The notes: generated by a model not told the origin, from the letters alone. A DNA stretch of 64,000 nt from Mycoplasma anserisalpingitidis (GCF_007859615.1 NZ_CP042295.1:62001-126000), one strand, 5' to 3'; positions 22,598 to 33,663 are shown, numbered from the stretch's first letter. Made by a program: numbers and translations.

Positions 22598-23149
22598 ATG
22601 AAAAATGTAATACAAGTAAAAATTGAAATTCAAAAAAATTCAAATATTAAATATGAATACAATCGTAAAACAAATGAAATCGAAGTAGATAGAATTTTAA
22701 GAGGAGATTTTGTTTATCCATGTAACTATGGATTTGTTCCAGAAGCACTTGATTGAGATGGTGACGAACTTGATGTTCTAGTTTATTCTCCTGAAGTGTT
22801 TGCTCCTGGTGTTAAATTAAACGCAAGAATTATCGGAGCTATGAAAATGATTGATGACGGTGAAACAGATACAAAATTAGTTGCTGTTCACCATGATGAT
22901 TATCGTTTAGATAATATAAACTCAATTAAGGATTTACCAGAAGAATTTGTTAAATCAGTTGAGACTTTCTTCAGCACATACAAAAACTGAAAACGTCCAG
23001 GAATAACAAGTGTTGGTGGATTTGAAGATACTGAATGAGCATTAAATGAATATGAAGAATGTGTTCACTTAATGAATAAATACGGTAAATTAAGCAAAGA
23101 AGATTTCTTAAAAGAAATGAAAGCTAAACACCCTGAGAAGTATGTATAA
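22598..23149 (+). CDS. ppa: Inorganic pyrophosphatase
   Basis: 183-residue soluble family I pyrophosphatase hydrolysing PPi to phosphate. Seen: [26 protein letters not shown] with the metal-binding D-x-D-x-x-D set, VHHDDYR, and [16 protein letters not shown] codes Trp in ALDWDG and KNWKRPG. A TAATAT box lies about 12 bases before the start. Confidence 0.94.
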
Positions 23150-23150
23150 T

Positions 23151-23172
23151 AAAAAGCTCAAACGAGCTTTTT
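23151..23172. terminator. Bidirectional terminator between ppa and the small membrane protein gene
   Basis: Stem AAAAAGCTC/GAGCTTTTT with a four-base loop; A and T runs on either side allow termination from both directions of these convergent genes. Confidence 0.8.
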
Positions 23173-23173
23173 A

Positions 23174-23491
23174 TTATACATATACTTCATGATTTTCTTT
23201 TTCGAAAGATTTAATAAGAACTACTATCCCATAAATAAAGTTAGCTAATCCCCAAACAGTAGGAATAATTGAAAGAATCACAGATAAAATAGGAACAAAA
23301 ATAAATATTGTAGGAATAATTATGCAAATAATTGTAATACCAATTGAAGTATAAAATAAATTATTTTTCTTAACATATCATCAATTAATTCCAGTTCAAC
23401 CTAAAAATAAAGTCAATAATCCAAAGATTAACCCATTTGTAGGTCTTTTAACCTTTAGTTCTTTAATTAAATCATTGTAGAAATTTTTCAT
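23174..23491 (-). CDS. Small multi-spanning membrane protein (TM2-like)
   Basis: 105 residues with three or four hydrophobic helices and TGA-coded Trp (GWTGINWWY). The segment GLIFGLLTLFLGWTG followed by a Tyr/Lys turn resembles the TM2 domain layout, but the match is weak. Start chosen at ATG 23491, which has a strong GGAGG six bases upstream; the frame upstream of it has no better start. Function unknown. Confidence 0.65.
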
Positions 23492-23632
23492 GCAAACCTC
23501 CGATTTCAATAAATTATATAACAATAAGACAAAAATTTGTTTTTGTATACTTGAGTTGAAAATTCGATAATAAATCAAATTTTATTCGACAAATAAAAGC
23601 TATAAAAAGTTTTATAAATTTATATTTTCATA

Positions 23633-23638
23633 TATAAT
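23633..23638 (+). promoter_or_regulatory. -10 box for tRNA-His
   Basis: TATAAT about ten bases before the tRNA 5' end, in the context CATATATAATTAAT. Confidence 0.6.
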
Positions 23639-23648
23639 TAATACACAT

Positions 23649-23725
23649 GGCGAACGTGGTGAAGCGGCTAACACAGCGGGTTGTGGTCCCGTCATTCGCG
23701 GGTTCGAATCCCGTCGTTCGCCCCA
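23649..23725 (+). tRNA. tRNA-His (GTG anticodon)
   Basis: Complete cloverleaf: acceptor GCGAACG/CGTTCGC, anticodon loop TTGTGGT with GTG at 23683-23685, anticodon stem GCGGG/CCCGT, T-arm with GGTTCGAATCC. The extra G at position -1 (23649), typical of tRNA-His, faces C73. The CCA end is encoded (23723-23725). It is by far the most GC-rich patch in its neighbourhood. Confidence 0.97.
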
Positions 23726-23734
23726 TTTCATTAA

Positions 23735-23758
23735 AACAACCCTAAAGGTTGTTTTTTT
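23735..23758 (+). terminator. Terminator after tRNA-His
   Basis: Stem AACAACC/GGTTGTT with a five-base loop and a run of T, ten bases after the tRNA end and just ahead of the chromate transporter operon. Confidence 0.8.
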
Positions 23759-23779
23759 GTTGAAATTCAAGGAGTTATA

Positions 23780-24370
23780 ATGGAGAACAAACCAAAGATT
23801 TGAGAAATGATGCTTTTAATTATTAAACTGACTTTCATAGGTTTTGGTGGAGGTAATGCCTTAATGCCAGTCTTAAAAAATGAAGCTGTGGATAAAAAGA
23901 GATGAATGACTGTTGAAGAATTTGACAAAATAGTTATTGTTTCAAATATGTTACCTGGGCCGTCAGTTATTGAAGCTATTTCATATCTTGCTATAAAAGT
24001 TTTCGGATTTTGAAAAGGTTCACTGATTACTTTTTTTGCTATGTTACCACACATTTTATTAGCTTACTTATTTTATTTTTTAATCTATTTATTACCTCAA
24101 AATTACATTAGTGTAATTTCTGTTGGAGTTTTAACAGCAATTAGTGGTGTACTTTTGGCTTTCGGTTATGAATATATGAAATCAAGTAAAAAACAAATGT
24201 CAATTCCACTTTGATTTTTATTATTTTTATTTACGTTTGCATTTTGTTTATTTATTCCAAGTCCCTTTAATATTCCTATTGTTGTTATGATAATTGTTTT
24301 TATTTTCTTTGGTTTATTTCATTATTTATCATATAAAAAAGGTTTAAAAAACAAAAAAGGAGATAAATAA
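23780..24370 (+). CDS. chrA: Chromate transporter family (CHR) subunit, N-terminal half type
   Basis: 196 residues, five or six membrane helices. The CHR signature is present: LTFIGFGGGNALMPVL near the start, then MLPGPSVIEA and the helix pairs. Reads through several TGA as Trp. A good AAGGAG lies before the ATG. The stop overlaps the next ATG, so it is translated together with the second half-size protein; short CHR proteins are known to work as such pairs. The natural substrate in mycoplasmas is unknown. Confidence 0.8.
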
Positions 24371-25032
24371 TGTTTGTTTTTGCGCTATTATTAACTTGTT
24401 TATTTCTTATTATAGCTTCACTAAGTGTTTTTGGTGGTGGGCAAATATTCATGCCAATTTTTAAGTGAATGTGATTATTTATTGCTAAAAATTTTAATAT
24501 CGAAATTAGTGAAACTATGATCAATAATGCTTTCACAGTTTCTAATTCAACACCAGGAATTCTTTCGACTAAATTTGCCTTTTTTACAGGATATTTCATT
24601 TCTGACGGAAGTTGATATGGACATCTTTTAACAATAATCACATACATTTTCTTTATTGCACCTGCAATTTTGATGATGTTTTATTGTATGAAATATATTA
24701 ATAAATTTAATGATTCTCCAATTCTTAAACGTCTAATAATAATTTTAAAACCAGTTGTAGCTGGAATAGTAATTTCACTTGCAGTGCAATTAATTATTAA
24801 TGTTATTTTCCCTTATTTAATTTTTAATGATTCTGCTTCTGACTACTTTAAACTTGATTTTGACAGTTCTAAAGCTATATTTTTCAGTGGTTGAAGATCA
24901 ATAGTTTTATACATTTATGTGCCTGTTTCAGCAATTATTTCATTCATTCTTTATAGAAAGAAGATATCATTATTTTGATTGATAATTGCTAATGTTGCAA
25001 TTTGTTTAATTATTTTTGCACCTTGATTATAA
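24370..25032 (+). CDS. chrA: Chromate transporter family (CHR) subunit, second half type
   Basis: 220-residue paralogous partner of the preceding gene with the same opening pattern (SLSVFGGGQIFMPIF) and the NSTPGILSTKFAFFTGY segment corresponding to the PGP region. About six membrane helices; Trp by TGA. Coupled to the upstream gene by a TAATG overlap and ended by a bidirectional terminator shared with tpiA. Confidence 0.8.
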
Positions 25033-25041
25033 AGCTAAACA

Positions 25042-25070
25042 AAAAACTGAATTGCTTCAGTTTTTATTTT
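25042..25070. terminator. Bidirectional terminator between chrA pair and tpiA
   Basis: Stem AAAAACTGAA/TTCAGTTTTT with loop TTGC; A and T runs serve both convergent genes. Confidence 0.82.
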
Positions 25071-25073
25071 TAA

Positions 25074-25808
25074 TTATTTTCCTAATGTTAATAAAGCTAA
25101 GAAACTTTCTGGTTCTAAAGAAGCACCACCAACTAAGAATCCATCAATACTTGGTTGATCGTGTAATTCTTTAATGTTTTTAGGAGATACACTACCACCA
25201 TATTGAACAATTAAATCCTTAGAAGTTTTTTCTTTAATGAATTTACATACATCTTCAGCAATTTCAGGTGTAGCGACTTTTCCTGTTCCTATAGCTCAAA
25301 TAGGTTCATATGCTAAAACAATTTTACTTAAATCTAAATCTTTAAGTGAAAGAGCAAGTTGTTGTGCAACCACTTCTTTAGTTCTACCAGATTCATATTC
25401 TTCAAGAGTTTCACCAACACAAACAATAGGTGTCAATCCTTTTGCAATAGCCAATTTAGCTTTTTGGTTTACAATTTCATCTGTTTCGCAGTGATAACTT
25501 CTAACTTCTGAGTGTCCTAAAATTACATATTTTGCACCAAGATCAACAATCATATCTGAAGATACTTCACTTGTGTAAGCGCCTTTTTCATGTAATGACA
25601 TATCTTGAGCTCCAAAATTTAATTCATTCACTTTATTTAATTTTGATACAGCTAAGCTTGTAAAAGGAACAGCAACTCCGAAAGTCAAGTTAGGGATAAT
25701 TTTGTTTGAGTTTTGTTTATATAATTTTTCAAAATCTTCAACATATTTAACTGATTCAGAATATGTTTTATTCATTTTTCAGTTTCCAATAATAATTGTA
25801 TTTTTCAT
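25074..25808 (-). CDS. tpiA: Triosephosphate isomerase
   Basis: 244-residue glycolytic enzyme interconverting dihydroxyacetone phosphate and glyceraldehyde-3-phosphate. Catalytic residues seen: Lys11 in GNWKMN (Trp by TGA), His in ILGHSEVR, Glu in LAYEPIWAIGTG, and the phosphate loop YGGSVSP. Start ATG 25808 has GGAGGA upstream and restores the N-terminal strand; starting at the later Met would lose the catalytic Lys. Confidence 0.95.
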
Positions 25809-25946
25809 AAGTCCTCCAATATTTAAATAATATATTATTTATTTACTTTTCATAATTTATTATGAAAATAAAAAGAAATCTTTTTTATATTACTTTTTTA
25901 GTCCACTTTCAGTTCATAATTCATCAAATTTACATATATTATTGAG

Positions 25947-26414
25947 ATGATATTACATAAAAATAGAGGTATGTTTTTAGAAACTGTTTTGAATTTAACA
26001 TGCAATTTTTATATAAAAAATAATTTAGCACATATTGAAAAGAAGCATGTTGAATTAAAAAATGCAAGTAATAAAAATATTGCAAAGAGTAAATCCACAG
26101 TTGATTACTGGGGATGTTTAAAAGGAACTTTTATAGCTTTTGAAGCAAAAAGCACTCATGGAACTCGGATAGAGAAGTCGAATTTTAAGTTACATCAACT
26201 TGAATTTTTACTAAAAATAAAGAAATTTGGTGGTATTTCATTTTATGTTCTATATTTTTTTACGGAAAATAAATTTTTGATTGTAGAACCAGAGACAATT
26301 GAGAATTTTATGATTGAAGATATTTCAATAACTTATTTGAATATAAAAAAATATTCCAAAGAAGTTGAATTAACTTTCCCAGGAATATTAGATTTTATAC
26401 CAATAATTAGTTAA
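25947..26414 (+). CDS. recU: Holliday junction resolvase RecU
   Basis: 155-residue structure-specific endonuclease resolving recombination junctions. Motifs: HKNRGMFLETVLN at the N-terminus, VDYWG and FIAFEAKST (the D...E-x-K nuclease core). A TATATT box lies seven bases before the ATG. The gene ends exactly where the convergent hup gene ends, leaving no room for a hairpin. Shorter than the roughly 200 residues in Bacillus. Confidence 0.88.
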   Translation: MILHKNRGMFLETVLNLTCNFYIKNNLAHIEKKHVELKNASNKNIAKSKSTVDYWGCLKGTFIAFEAKSTHGTRIEKSNFKLHQLEFLLKIKKFGGISFYVLYFFTENKFLIVEPETIENFMIEDISITYLNIKKYSKEVELTFPGILDFIPIIS

Positions 26415-26696
26415 TTAAAAGTCTACTAATTCACGTAAATATTTAGATGGTTTGTATTTTACAACACGTTTTTCAGGTACAGTAATAACTTCTTTAGTAG
26501 GACTAAATGGATTTGTTGTTGTACGTCCACGTTTAATTTGTGTTGTAAATGTTCCTAAATCTGAAAGTTGAACTCTTTCTTCAGCAATTAATTCTTCTTT
26601 AAGAACAAAAACGAATGCATCGAAAAATTTATCTACTTCTTTTACAGGAACGTCGCATCTTTCGGCGATTTTGCTAATAAATTCTTTTTTTGTCAT
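26415..26696 (-). CDS. hup: HU-family DNA-binding protein
   Basis: 93 residues from MTKKEFISKIAERC. The HU fold is clear: helices, then LGTFTTQIKRGRTTTNPFSPT (the DNA-binding beta arm with NPFSPT in place of NPxTG) and KYKPSKYLRELV. An in-frame ATG 15 bases upstream exists, but AAGGGG lies between the two ATGs at good spacing for 26696. Bends and packages DNA. Confidence 0.92.
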   Translation of the reverse strand: MTKKEFISKIAERCDVPVKEVDKFFDAFVFVLKEELIAEERVQLSDLGTFTTQIKRGRTTTNPFSPTKEVITVPEKRVVKYKPSKYLRELVDF

Positions 26697-26859
26697 AAGT
26701 CCCCTTTTCATTATTATTTTACAAAATTTTTTCCTTTTTGTACTAAAAAATAGGTAAATTTAGAAAAATTACACAAAATTTCATTAGTATTTTAAAAAAA
26801 TCACTTAAAATTTACAAAATTGTGAAAAATTTAACCCAATTTTAAGACATAAAATACTA

Positions 26860-26865
26860 TATAAT
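26860..26865 (+). promoter_or_regulatory. -10 box for parC-rlmD
   Basis: TATAAT in the context ACTATATAATTAG, 22 bases before the parC ATG; AAAAGGG serves as ribosome site. Confidence 0.65.
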
Positions 26866-26887
26866 TAGTAAATAAAAAAGGGTAAAA

Positions 26888-29455
26888 ATGGATAAAAACA
26901 GCGTAATTGAAAAAATAATTAATGAATCTTTAGATAAAATAATGGCCGAAAGATTCGGAAGATATTCTAAATATATCATCCAACAAAGAGCATTACCGGA
27001 TGTAAGAGATGGACTAAAACCTGTTCAAAGAAGGATATTATACTCAATGTACGAATTGGGTCTTTTTCATAATAAACCGTTTAAAAAATCTGCACGTGTA
27101 GTAGGAGATGTAATAGGTAGATTTCATCCACATGGTGATAGTTCTGTTTATGAAGCTATCGTTAATATGGCTCAATGATGAAAAAATTCAATGCCTCTTG
27201 TGGATATGCATGGGAATGTTGGTTCTATTGATAACGATAGTGCAGCTGCAATGCGTTATACTGAAGCTAGAATGAGCAGAGTTGCAGAGTTAATTTTAGG
27301 TGAGCTAAAGAAAAATCCAGTGAATTTTGTGCCTAATTTTGATGATTCTGAATTAGAACCGGCTGTTTTACCTTCTATTTTCCCAAATTTATTAATTAAT
27401 GGAACAACAGGAATAGCGATTGGTATGGCTACTGAAATGCCGCCGCATAACTTTGAAGAAATAATAGATGCAACTATTGCAAAATTACAAAATCCTAATT
27501 TATCTTTTTCACAGTTATGTTCAATTGTTAAAGGACCTGATTTTCCTACTGGTGGAATAATTTATGGGACTAAAGGAATTGAAGAATCTTTCGAAACCGG
27601 AAGAACGCTTAAAAATAAAATTCAATTATTTTCAAAATTTGTAATTACAAGCGATAATAAAAATAAATATATAGAAATTACTGAAATTCCATATGGTGTT
27701 GTTAAGTCTGATTTAGTTTATTCAATAGATGTTTTGATTTCTCAAAATGAAATGGATGGTGTATTAGAAATAAAAGATCAATCAGATCGTGAAGGTATCA
27801 AGATTGTGATTACTTTAGAAAAAGATGCTAATGAAAAAAGTATAATGAGATATCTTTTTTCAAAAACTAAATTACAAATTAATTATAGCTACAATAATAT
27901 GGTTATAAAAAACAACTCTCCTCAGTTATTAAATTTAAATAATTTAATTACATCGTATGTTGAACATATAAGCGATATTAAAACCAAAACTTTGACCTAT
28001 GATGTTGAAAAGCATAAACTTAGATTAGAAATTGTTTTAGGATTTCTTAAAGTTACTGAAATAACCGATGAAATTATTGAAGTTATTAGAAAAAGCGAAG
28101 GTTCTAAGGCTGGTGTTATCCAAGATTTAATGAATATTTTTGGGTTTACAAAAAACCAAGCTACTGCAATTGCTGAATTAAGACTTTATAAACTTTCAAA
28201 AACAGACTATAATGAATTCAAAAATGAAAAAGATTATTTGGAAAGTGAAATTAATTATATTAATTCACTTTTAGAAGATAAAGATAAATTTACTTTCTAT
28301 TTAATTAATTTATTAAAAGAACTAAGAAATGAATTTCCCTCACCAAGAAGAACTCAAATAGTAGATAGAGAATATAACTTTGACTATGATGAAAAGGACT
28401 TAATCAAAGAAGAAATTATTAATGTAGCAATTTCAAAATTTGGTTATATTAAACGTCTTAGTCAAAAAGTTATAGAATCTAATGATTTTTCAACATATGT
28501 TTTAAAAGATGAAGATTACTTAACATTTTATAATCAAGTAAATACAATGGATACATTCTTAATATTTACAAATTTTGGTAATTATGCAATAATTCCTATT
28601 TACAAAATAGAAGAATGTAAGTGAAAAGATAATGGAATTCATCTTTCGGATTTTGTTGATTTACAAAGCGGTGAAGTTGTAGTTAGTGTTATTGAAGTAA
28701 GTGACTGAAATAGCAATTTATTTGTTACTATTGCTACAAGAAATGGTATTGTTAAGAGAACACCTATCAAAGATTTTGAAGTTTCAAGAACAGTTAAAAC
28801 TTATACAGCCATAAGTATTTCAAATGATGATAGAGTTGTGAATGCTTGTTTAAGTAATGGTTCAAAAGACATCATCTTAGTTTCTAGTTTTGGTTTATGT
28901 AATAAATATACTGAAAATGATATAAATATTTACGGAACTAAAGCAAAAGGGATTAAAGGTGCTAATTTGGGAAATAATGATTATATTGTTGCCTTTACAG
29001 TTGCTCAAAATAATGATGTTTTAACTCTTTTAACTGAAGATGGAATGATTAAGAAAATTAGAGCTAAAGATATTCTATATGTTTCAAAAAATAATAAAGG
29101 TAAACCATTATTTAAAAACAGAAAATTTGAACCTTATATTATCAATGAAATTTATTCAACGAGAGATAGTGATGTTATTCTAGTAAGAGATAAAGAAGGT
29201 TTATCGCATTTAGACTCAATTAAACAATATTCTTTCTCAAAAACTGATGATAAATTCTCAAAGATTAAGGTAGAAAATTTTGCTAATGGTGTTATTAAGA
29301 AAACTCAAAAAACTATAAAAGATGAAATTAATTTTGAATCAGAAAGTCAAAGTGAAGTGGAAATAATTGAAGATGTAAATAAAAAAATTGATATGTTAGA
29401 TTCTAATATTGAGGAATTATTAGCTAAGATAGAAAAGACATTAAATGAAAAATAA
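26888..29455 (+). CDS. parC: DNA topoisomerase IV subunit A
   Basis: 855 residues. The breakage-reunion domain has [11 protein letters not shown] at about 80-90 and [12 protein letters not shown] with the active-site Tyr. [12 protein letters not shown] and the weak C-terminal box (GTKAKGIKG instead of QRRGGRG) favour ParC over GyrA. The quinolone-pocket residues are Ser85 and Glu89, the wild-type pair of ParC (S80/E84 in E. coli). Four TGA-Trp, including a WW pair. parE is not adjacent. The end overlaps rlmD by 11 bases. Confidence 0.9.
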
Positions 29456-30755
29456 GTTGGAATTAGGTTCAATAATAGAATTAGAATGTGTTGAAATCAC
29501 TTATGAAGGACTTGGAAAATGTTTTTATCAAGATAAACCAATATTTGTTTTAGGGTTATTCATAAATGAAAAAGCACTGGTGAAAGTCACCAAAATTCTT
29601 TCTAAATATTGTTTTGGATCTATTTATAAATATTTATCTACTTCACATAAAAGAGAAAAAATAGATTTATTTTATACAATTTCAGGATCTGCTCCACTAT
29701 ATGGTTTAGATTATGAAGAACAACTAAAATTAAAAACTGAATTGATAAATAAATTCTTTAATTGAAAATATCCAAATTTATTAGATAAAAAAATCGAAAT
29801 TGAAAAATCACTTAATAAAACTCATTATCGAAATAAATCGAGATTTGTAGTAAAAAAAGTTAATAATAAAAATTGTTTATTTAGCTATGAATTCAATACA
29901 AATAATTTGATAAAAGTCAATGATTGCCCGATAGTTGATAATAAAAACTTATTTAGAAAAATATGTGATATTTTGACAAAGTTAGATAGTTATGAAAAGC
30001 TAGATGTTTATGAAATTATTGGAAGAATTTATGATAAAAATAATTATTCTTTAAGGATAAATGTCAATAATGATAGAATCAGTATTTCTGAGCTAAAAAA
30101 TATTATTAATGATGAAAATGGTCTATTAAAAATTGAAATTAGAGGAAGAAAAAATAATTTATTGTTCTCTAATGAAACTAACTTAGCAAAACCAGTTATA
30201 TCTTTATATAACAGAAATTTCATTGTTGATATAAATTCATTTTTTCAAATAGATACTCAAACTTTTTCTAAAATAATTGAAGATGTGAATAATTATATTA
30301 ATTTAAATAATAAGCATTTAATTGATTTGTACTGTGGTGTAGGTACATTAGGGATTTGTTTATACAATGAAAAATTTAGTATTTATGGTATAGAAATTGA
30401 CAAAATAGCAATCGAAACAGCTGATCAGAATCTCAAAATCAATAATATTCCCTCTGATAAATCTAAATATATTGTTGGAGACGCAAAAAATATCAAAAGA
30501 GAAAACTTTGATTTTTCGAAAACAACCTTGATTTTAGATCCACCTAGATCAGGTATTGATAAAGAATTGATAAATAAAATTTTAGAGTGAAAACCACAAC
30601 AATTGATATATATTTCATGCGATTTTAAGACTCAGCTACGTGATTTGGAATTTTTATTACAAGATTATAAAATAGAATTTTATAAAGGATATGACATATT
30701 TGCACAAACAATGCATTTTGAAACAGTTGCGATATTGAATTTAAAAAATAAATAG
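29445..30755 (+). CDS. rlmD: RlmD/TrmA-family 23S rRNA (uracil-5-)-methyltransferase
   Basis: 436-residue RNA m5U methyltransferase. An N-terminal TRAM-like beta region (residues 5-60) precedes the SAM domain: LIDLYCGVGTLG, then YGIEIDKIAIETA, TLILDPPRSGID and YISCDFKTQ with the nucleophilic Cys, and a C-terminal Glu in HFETVAIL. The four cysteines of the 4Fe-4S cluster seen in E. coli RlmD are not in the usual pattern. Which uridine is modified cannot be told from sequence. Confidence 0.85.
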
Positions 30756-30778
30756 ATCTTAAAAATGGATCTATTTTT
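30752..30778 (+). terminator. Terminator after rlmD
   Basis: Stem ATAGATC/GATCTAT followed by TTTTTC, overlapping the stop codon. Confidence 0.7.
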
Positions 30779-30828
30779 CATTTTAACAATTAAGCAAAGC
30801 CAATAATATTACTGAATTTTTTAAATTG

Positions 30829-30837
30829 TGGTATAAA
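30829..30837 (+). promoter_or_regulatory. Extended -10 promoter for topA
   Basis: TGGTATAAA, i.e. TG one base ahead of a TATAAA box, ten bases before the topA ATG. Confidence 0.5.
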
Positions 30838-30847
30838 TATTAAATAT

Positions 30848-32698
30848 ATGAAAACATTAGTTATAGTAGAGTCACCTAATAAGGTAAATACAATTAAAAA
30901 AATATTAGGTGAGGATTATATAGTTGAAGCTAGTATTGGTCATATCGCTAAACTAAAGACTAGTGGACAATATGGTTTAGGTATTGATATTGAAAATTGA
31001 GAGCCTTCATATTCATTAGAAAAAGGTAAAAAAGAATTAATTAAAAAATTAAAAACTATCGCCAAAAAATGTGACAAAGTTTTTATTGCAACCGACCCTG
31101 ACCGTGAAGGTGAAGCTATAGGAGAACACTTAGTTGAATACTTGGATGTTAAGGAAAAATACAATAGAATAAAATACAATGAAATTACCAAAAATGCTAT
31201 TTTAAAGGCTATTGAGAAACCGGGTTTAATTGATTATAACCTTGTTGAAGCACAAAAAGCAAGAAGAATGCTGGATAGAATAATTGGATTTAGACTTAGT
31301 TATTTAATTAATCAGAAAATTTCTAATTCACCAACAAAAGCTAGTGCAGGTCGTGTTCAATCAATCGCATTGAAATTAGTTGTTGATCGAGAAAGAGAAA
31401 TAGAAGCCTTTATACCTGAACAATACTATAAATTAGATGCATTATGCGGTTCAAAAATCGTTGCTGGTTATATCAATACAAACAATCCTAGTGATAAGAG
31501 GGATTGAATTTTACCTAATGAAATTGATTTAGTTAAAAAACACTTTGAAAGTGCTAAGAAAATCATAAAAGTTACTGATATTAATGTCGTTGATAAAAAA
31601 ATGGCATCAGTAACACCATTAAAACAAGCAGCATTATATAAAAAGAGTCCTTATTCTGCTCAAGTAACTCAATCTGCTGCTCAAAAACTTTATGAAGGTT
31701 TTGGAGATGGCGGACTTATTTCGTATCCACGTACCGATTCTTCAAGACTAAGCCAAACATTTATCGATAATGCTAAAGTTTATATTAATAACAAATTTGG
31801 TAAAGACTATGTGGCTTCAGAAGTTAAAGGTTTTTCTGGTGATCAAGATGCTCATGAGGCCATAAGACCTACTGATGTTTCATTGACACCAGAAAATGCT
31901 TTAGCTTTATATCCTGAAATGAGTAAGCAAGAATTTACTATTTATAAGTTAATTTATAAAATAACAATGCAATCTTTAATTTCTCAACCAATTAGAACCA
32001 TTAAAACTTATACATATGAAAACGACATATACAAATTCAGAAACAGTTTTTCATCTATAAAATTTGATGGTTACTACATTATAGATGATGAAAAGGAAGT
32101 TGATTTAAAAGATCCTAATTATGAATTAAACCAAGAAGTTAAAGTAAAGGAATTTAAGTTTAGCGATCATGAAACTAAACCTTCACCTAGATATACTGAT
32201 GGTTCATTGATTGAGATGTTGGATAAAATTAAAGTTGGTCGTCCATCTACATTCGCTACTACTGTAAAAATAATTAAAGATAGAGAGTATGTCGTTTCGA
32301 AGTCTTCTTCATTAGTTCCAACTGTTTTTGGTAAAAATGTTATCGATAAACTTACAGCATCATTCAGTAATATAATTAATGAGGAATATACGGCTAAAGT
32401 TGAAGAAGAATTAGATTTAATTGCAGAAGAAAAAGTTTCTAAAGATATAGTAATGAATAACTTTTGAGAAAAATTTAATGACACTTTTGATAAAGCAAAA
32501 GATACAATGGAAAAAACTGTTTTAACCCAATTAGCTTTAGAAGAATCATGTCCAGAAGACTCTGGGGTTCTTGTTATAAGAAGAAATAAAAAGAAACAAA
32601 AGTTTGTTGGATGTAAAAATTTCCCAAATTGTAAATACACACGGAGTATATCAAACGAAGAACTTAAAAAATTAGAAGAGAACCCAAATGAAGAATAA
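30848..32698 (+). CDS. topA: DNA topoisomerase I
   Basis: 616-residue type IA topoisomerase relaxing negative supercoils. Toprim domain: VIVESPNKV at the start and [14 protein letters not shown] near 80. Active site [10 protein letters not shown] with Tyr293. [15 protein letters not shown] and VGRPSTFA follow. The C-terminus carries a single four-cysteine zinc element (CPEDSG... VGCKNFPNC), fewer than in many bacteria. Overlaps the next small gene by 11 bases. Confidence 0.95.
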
Positions 32699-33155
32699 AA
32701 ATTATTATCATAAATTTAATTTTTGATTATATATTAATATTGTTATTTCAATTTTGTTAATTATTTTTGTTTGATTTGGTGCTTACAGATCTTTTTCAAT
32801 CCATAGTTATTGAGTTTTATTAATTTCACTGATTTGCTTAATTTGTTGAATTTGTTTCTTTTTAATATTTTTCTATACCAACAAGAAAATTTTTATAATT
32901 TGTTTTAATTACAAGATTATTATTAAAAAATCCAAATTTTTCAAAGGTTTATTATTTATATTCTTTGGTAAAAAAGCCTTATTATTTATGAACGTTTTTA
33001 ATAAGCAATTATTAAAAATTAATGAAAATAATAAGTTTATTAATTTGATTGAAGAAAATAAACAAATTATTCATATTCTTTATAATGGTAAGAAAGATAA
33101 TGATTCAAAGATATTAGAGTATTTTATAATTAATAATAATTTTAATTCAATTTAA
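32688..33155 (+). CDS. Small membrane protein of unknown function, downstream of topA
   Basis: 155 residues visible only when TGA is Trp (FWLYIN, VWFGAY, SYWVLL, CWICFF). Two long hydrophobic helices lie at about residues 12-32 and 42-63, then a basic patch (NYKIIIKKSKFFK), another hydrophobic stretch, and a polar Asn/Lys-rich tail. The start sits inside the topA end and the ORF is followed by a terminator, so it looks like a real second gene of the operon. No family recognised. Confidence 0.6.
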
Positions 33156-33160
33156 AAAGT

Positions 33161-33191
33161 GGAATTTTTGTGAAAAAAATTCTATTTTTTT
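33161..33191 (+). terminator. Terminator of the topA operon
   Basis: Stem GAATTTTT/AAAAATTC followed by TATTTTTTT. Confidence 0.7.
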
Positions 33192-33241
33192 ATATTTATC
33201 AGTCTTTTGTTAAATTAAAAGTATAATTAAAAAGAGGCTCT

Positions 33242-33628
33242 ATGAATGAATTAAAAAAAATTGTTGATAATGACAAAGTCAGATCAAAGGTTAATCCAAA
33301 AAATCATGTAAGATATTATGTGGTTGTAGATTTTATAAAAACTATTATTGGCGAAAATGAGAATCCTGATATCCATTGACAAATGTTGAAAAAAAGATTA
33401 ATTTACGAAGAAAGTAAAGTTTTTGATGAAATGGTTTTAATCAAAATAAATGAATTTACTGCCGGTAAATTAACTCCAACACCAAAAAAATATGAAGCCG
33501 CTAATATAAAAGCGTTGATAAGAATTGTTATGAGTATGACAACTCATTTTTCTGAAAAAGTTAAAGAATGGATTGTGAATAGTGCCTTTTTATCATATAA
33601 TAATGAATTAATCAAGAAAAACAGTTAA
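33242..33628 (+). CDS. DinD/BRO-N-like small protein
   Basis: 128 residues from ATG 33242 with AAAGAGG ahead of it. The order RYYVVVDFIKTIIGENENP, DIHWQMLKKRLIYE, then a Lys/Pro-rich turn ending YEAANIKALIRIVMSM and VKEWIV resembles the BRO-N/DinD type fold (ligand: VVDV..L.., NPR.YW..LK.RL, a switch to ADTEGILRLIQ, then a Trp-Leu helix). The match is by eye only. That fold is common in phage antirepressors and the damage-inducible DinD protein; this copy has no second domain. Both a TGA and a TGG Trp occur. Confidence 0.5.
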
Positions 33629-33630
33629 AA

Positions 33631-33663
33631 AAAATCACCGTATTGAAAAATTAGGTGATTTTT
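33631..33663. terminator. Bidirectional terminator between the DinD-like gene and the lipoprotein gene
   Basis: Stem AAAATCACC/GGTGATTTT with A and T runs on either side, between convergent genes. Confidence 0.8.

Noticed and set aside
26697..26711. Upstream ATG for HU
   Set aside because: The AAGGGG ribosome site lies between the two ATGs and belongs to the downstream one.
33242..33628. Prophage remnant around the DinD-like ORF
   Set aside because: Neighbours are housekeeping genes with no phage structural, integrase or attachment-site features.
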